Positions 6,336 to 7,076 of a stretch of 7,076 nucleotides of DNA are shown piece by piece; positions within the stretch are counted from its first letter, which is position 1; each line of letters opens with the position of its first letter. The stretch is from Limiplasma sp045540635 (GTDB lineage: Bacteria; Bacillota; Clostridia; Christensenellales; Aristaeellaceae). The translations under genes and the position numbers were made by a program. The stretch spans positions 1-7,076 of the forward strand of contig JAZQHO010000139.1 of the NCBI GenBank assembly GCA_045540635.1. Direction: 5' to 3'. The notes under the pieces are model-generated. The model saw only the letters and a list, made by a program, of their open reading frames with translations. It was not told where the DNA came from and searched no databases.

Positions 6336-6632
6336 ATGGCGGTCTATACCCTGCAGCAATTGCAAACCATTATTGCCCCCATTGCCAAAAAGCATGGCGT
6401 AAAGCGTGTTTCCGTCTTCGGTTCCTACGGTCGGGGCGATGCCACTGCCGCCAGCGATGTGGATCTAAGCATTGAAAAAGGCAGGATCCAGACCATGCTC
6501 CAATACTTCGCTTTTGTAAACGATGTACAGGATGCCCTGCAATGCCATGTGGATGTGATCACACCAGATATCCGGGACAAGGCGTTTCTGGCTGCCATTC
6601 AACAGGATGAGGTGAAGATCTTTGAACAATAA
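6336..6632 (+). CDS. mntA: MNT-domain nucleotidyltransferase antitoxin (MntA-like)
   Basis: The gene encodes a 98-residue minimal nucleotidyltransferase. The signature GSX10DXD is exact: Gly29-Ser30, then Asp41 and Asp43 (FGSYGRG...SDVDL); Asp73 in CHVDVIT is the likely third metal ligand. In characterised MntA/HepT pairs this enzyme silences the HEPN toxin by adding AMP residues to a tyrosine near its active site. The start at ATG 6336 is chosen because AAAGGAGG (6321-6328) sits 7 nt before it and a good promoter lies just upstream. A longer in-frame reading from GTG 6213 would run through the hairpin and promoter and is not credible. It overlaps the next gene by 11 bp. Base composition is clearly more AT-rich than the pyr genes, suggesting separate acquisition. 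The family is secure; antitoxin activity is inferred from the pair. Confidence 0.9.
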   Translation: MAVYTLQQLQTIIAPIAKKHGVKRVSVFGSYGRGDATAASDVDLSIEKGRIQTMLQYFAFVNDVQDALQCHVDVITPDIRDKAFLAAIQQDEVKIFEQ

Positions 6633-6981
6633 AGATCGGATGATCATTCAAAAAATCATCTCCTATTGTGAACAGGTGGAACATTCCCATACCATCTTTG
6701 GCAAAACCTATGAGGTCTTTGCCGAAAATGTTACTTATCAGAATGCATGCTGTATGTGCATCCTGCAAATCGGAGAGCTTGCCGGAAAACTGTCCGAGGA
6801 AGCAAGAGCAGCCGCAGATGATATCCCATGGCGTGAGATCCGTGGTCTGCGCAACATCTGTGCACACAACTACGGCAATATTGATATCGCTATGGTGTGG
6901 AACACCCTTCTGTATGATATACCGGAGCTTGTGCAGAGGTTGAGGCAGCTTTCTGAGCCGAACTTCCATAGCAAGGCTTGA
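6622..6981 (+). CDS. hepT: HEPN-domain toxin, probable RNase (HepT-like)
   Basis: The gene encodes a 119-residue, all-helical HEPN protein. The catalytic RX4HXY motif is complete: Arg77, His82 and Tyr84 in RNICAHNYG. HEPN proteins with this motif act as metal-independent RNases, and in the studied type VII pairs the motif tyrosine is the one AMPylated by the MNT partner, so Tyr84 is the predicted target. The ILQIGELAGKLSEEAR segment (47-62) is the usual conserved helix of the family. Start TTG 6622 is preferred: GAGGTG (6609-6614) lies 7 nt upstream and the overlap with mntA implies coupled translation. The next ATG (6640, residue 7) has no ribosome site. The order antitoxin-then-toxin and the overlap fit a toxin-antitoxin role (inference). 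The gene ends 12 bp before another palindromic element. Confidence 0.88.
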   Translation: MNNKDRMIIQKIISYCEQVEHSHTIFGKTYEVFAENVTYQNACCMCILQIGELAGKLSEEARAAADDIPWREIRGLRNICAHNYGNIDIAMVWNTLLYDIPELVQRLRQLSEPNFHSKA

Positions 6982-6993
6982 CCGATGGGTACA

Positions 6994-7076
6994 GCAGGGC
7001 GCTGCCCCTGCACCCCGCCAAAGGGCCTGAGGCCCTTTGGAATCCCGCTCTCTGTGCCCATTGCATGGGCACAGGG
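6994..7076 (+). repeat. Modular palindromic repeat element, copy 3 (runs off the window)
   Basis: The layout and orientation match the copy at 6125. An outer stem GCAGGGC/GCCCCTGC (6994-7000 with 7004-7011) has one base missing on the left arm. The linker is CACCCCGC. The central stem is a perfect 10-bp CCAAAGGGCC/GGCCCTTTGG with loop TGA (7018-7040). The linker AATCCCGC follows, and then the last hairpin CTGTGCCCAT/ATGGGCACAG (7052-7074), identical to hairpin D of the earlier copy over its whole length. It has one central stem where the earlier copy has two. The G-rich tail is cut by the window end. Confidence 0.85.

Noticed and set aside
6119..6475. A 118-codon plus-strand frame after pyrI.
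   Set aside because: It lies across the palindromic element and then out of frame inside mntA; no ribosome site or known motif.
6640..6642. ATG at codon 7 as the hepT start.
   Set aside because: No Shine-Dalgarno precedes it, whereas GAGGTG sits 7 nt before TTG 6622.
4013..7076. CRISPR array.
   Set aside because: The repeats are long self-complementary hairpins in both orientations with no regularly spaced unique spacers and no cas gene in the window.
6994..7076. Intrinsic terminator after hepT.
   Set aside because: The hairpins are strong but no T-run is visible before the window ends, so only the repeat can be called.

Overview
The window reads as part of a chromosome from a moderately GC-rich Gram-positive gut anaerobe of the class Clostridia. 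The strong AGGAGG-type ribosome binding sites, the NAD-dependent PyrK/PyrD pair and the palindrome-rich intergenic DNA suggest the Oscillospiraceae/Ruminococcaceae (Faecalibacterium, Gemmiger or Subdoligranulum-like). The genus is an inference from style, not a proven match.

Region 1 (1-6122, + strand) is a de novo pyrimidine biosynthesis operon. In order it holds carB (3' part only, cut by the window edge), pyrK, pyrD (class 1B), pyrF, a GyrI-like effector-binding protein, pyrE, pyrB and pyrI. Most junctions are tight. carB and pyrK are 9 bp apart, pyrK/pyrD overlap at ATGGTAA, and pyrD/pyrF, pyrE/pyrB and pyrB/pyrI overlap at ATGA. Together they cover carbamoyl phosphate to carbamoyl aspartate (CarB, PyrB with PyrI) and dihydroorotate to orotate to OMP to UMP (PyrD with PyrK, PyrE, PyrF). 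Dihydroorotase (pyrC) and carA are not in the window. The one loose spot is between pyrF and pyrE, which holds the GyrI-like gene and a 152-bp gap filled by a palindromic repeat element.

Region 2 (6123-6335) has no gene. It holds a four-hairpin palindromic element, T-runs that may end the pyr transcript, and a good extended -10 promoter for the next genes.

Region 3 (6336-6981) is a two-gene MNT/HEPN (MntA/HepT, type VII) toxin-antitoxin module, clearly more AT-rich than the pyr genes. It is followed at once by a second, same-orientation copy of the palindromic element, which runs off the window end (6994-7076).

The most unusual content is the element itself. There are three copies in about 3 kb, one inverted. 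Each is built from perfect stems with 3-nt loops joined by conserved short linkers (CACCC[C/T]GC and ATCCCGC). Stem sequences differ between copies while pairing is kept. Two direct copies bracket the toxin-antitoxin module and the inverted copy sits inside the pyr operon.
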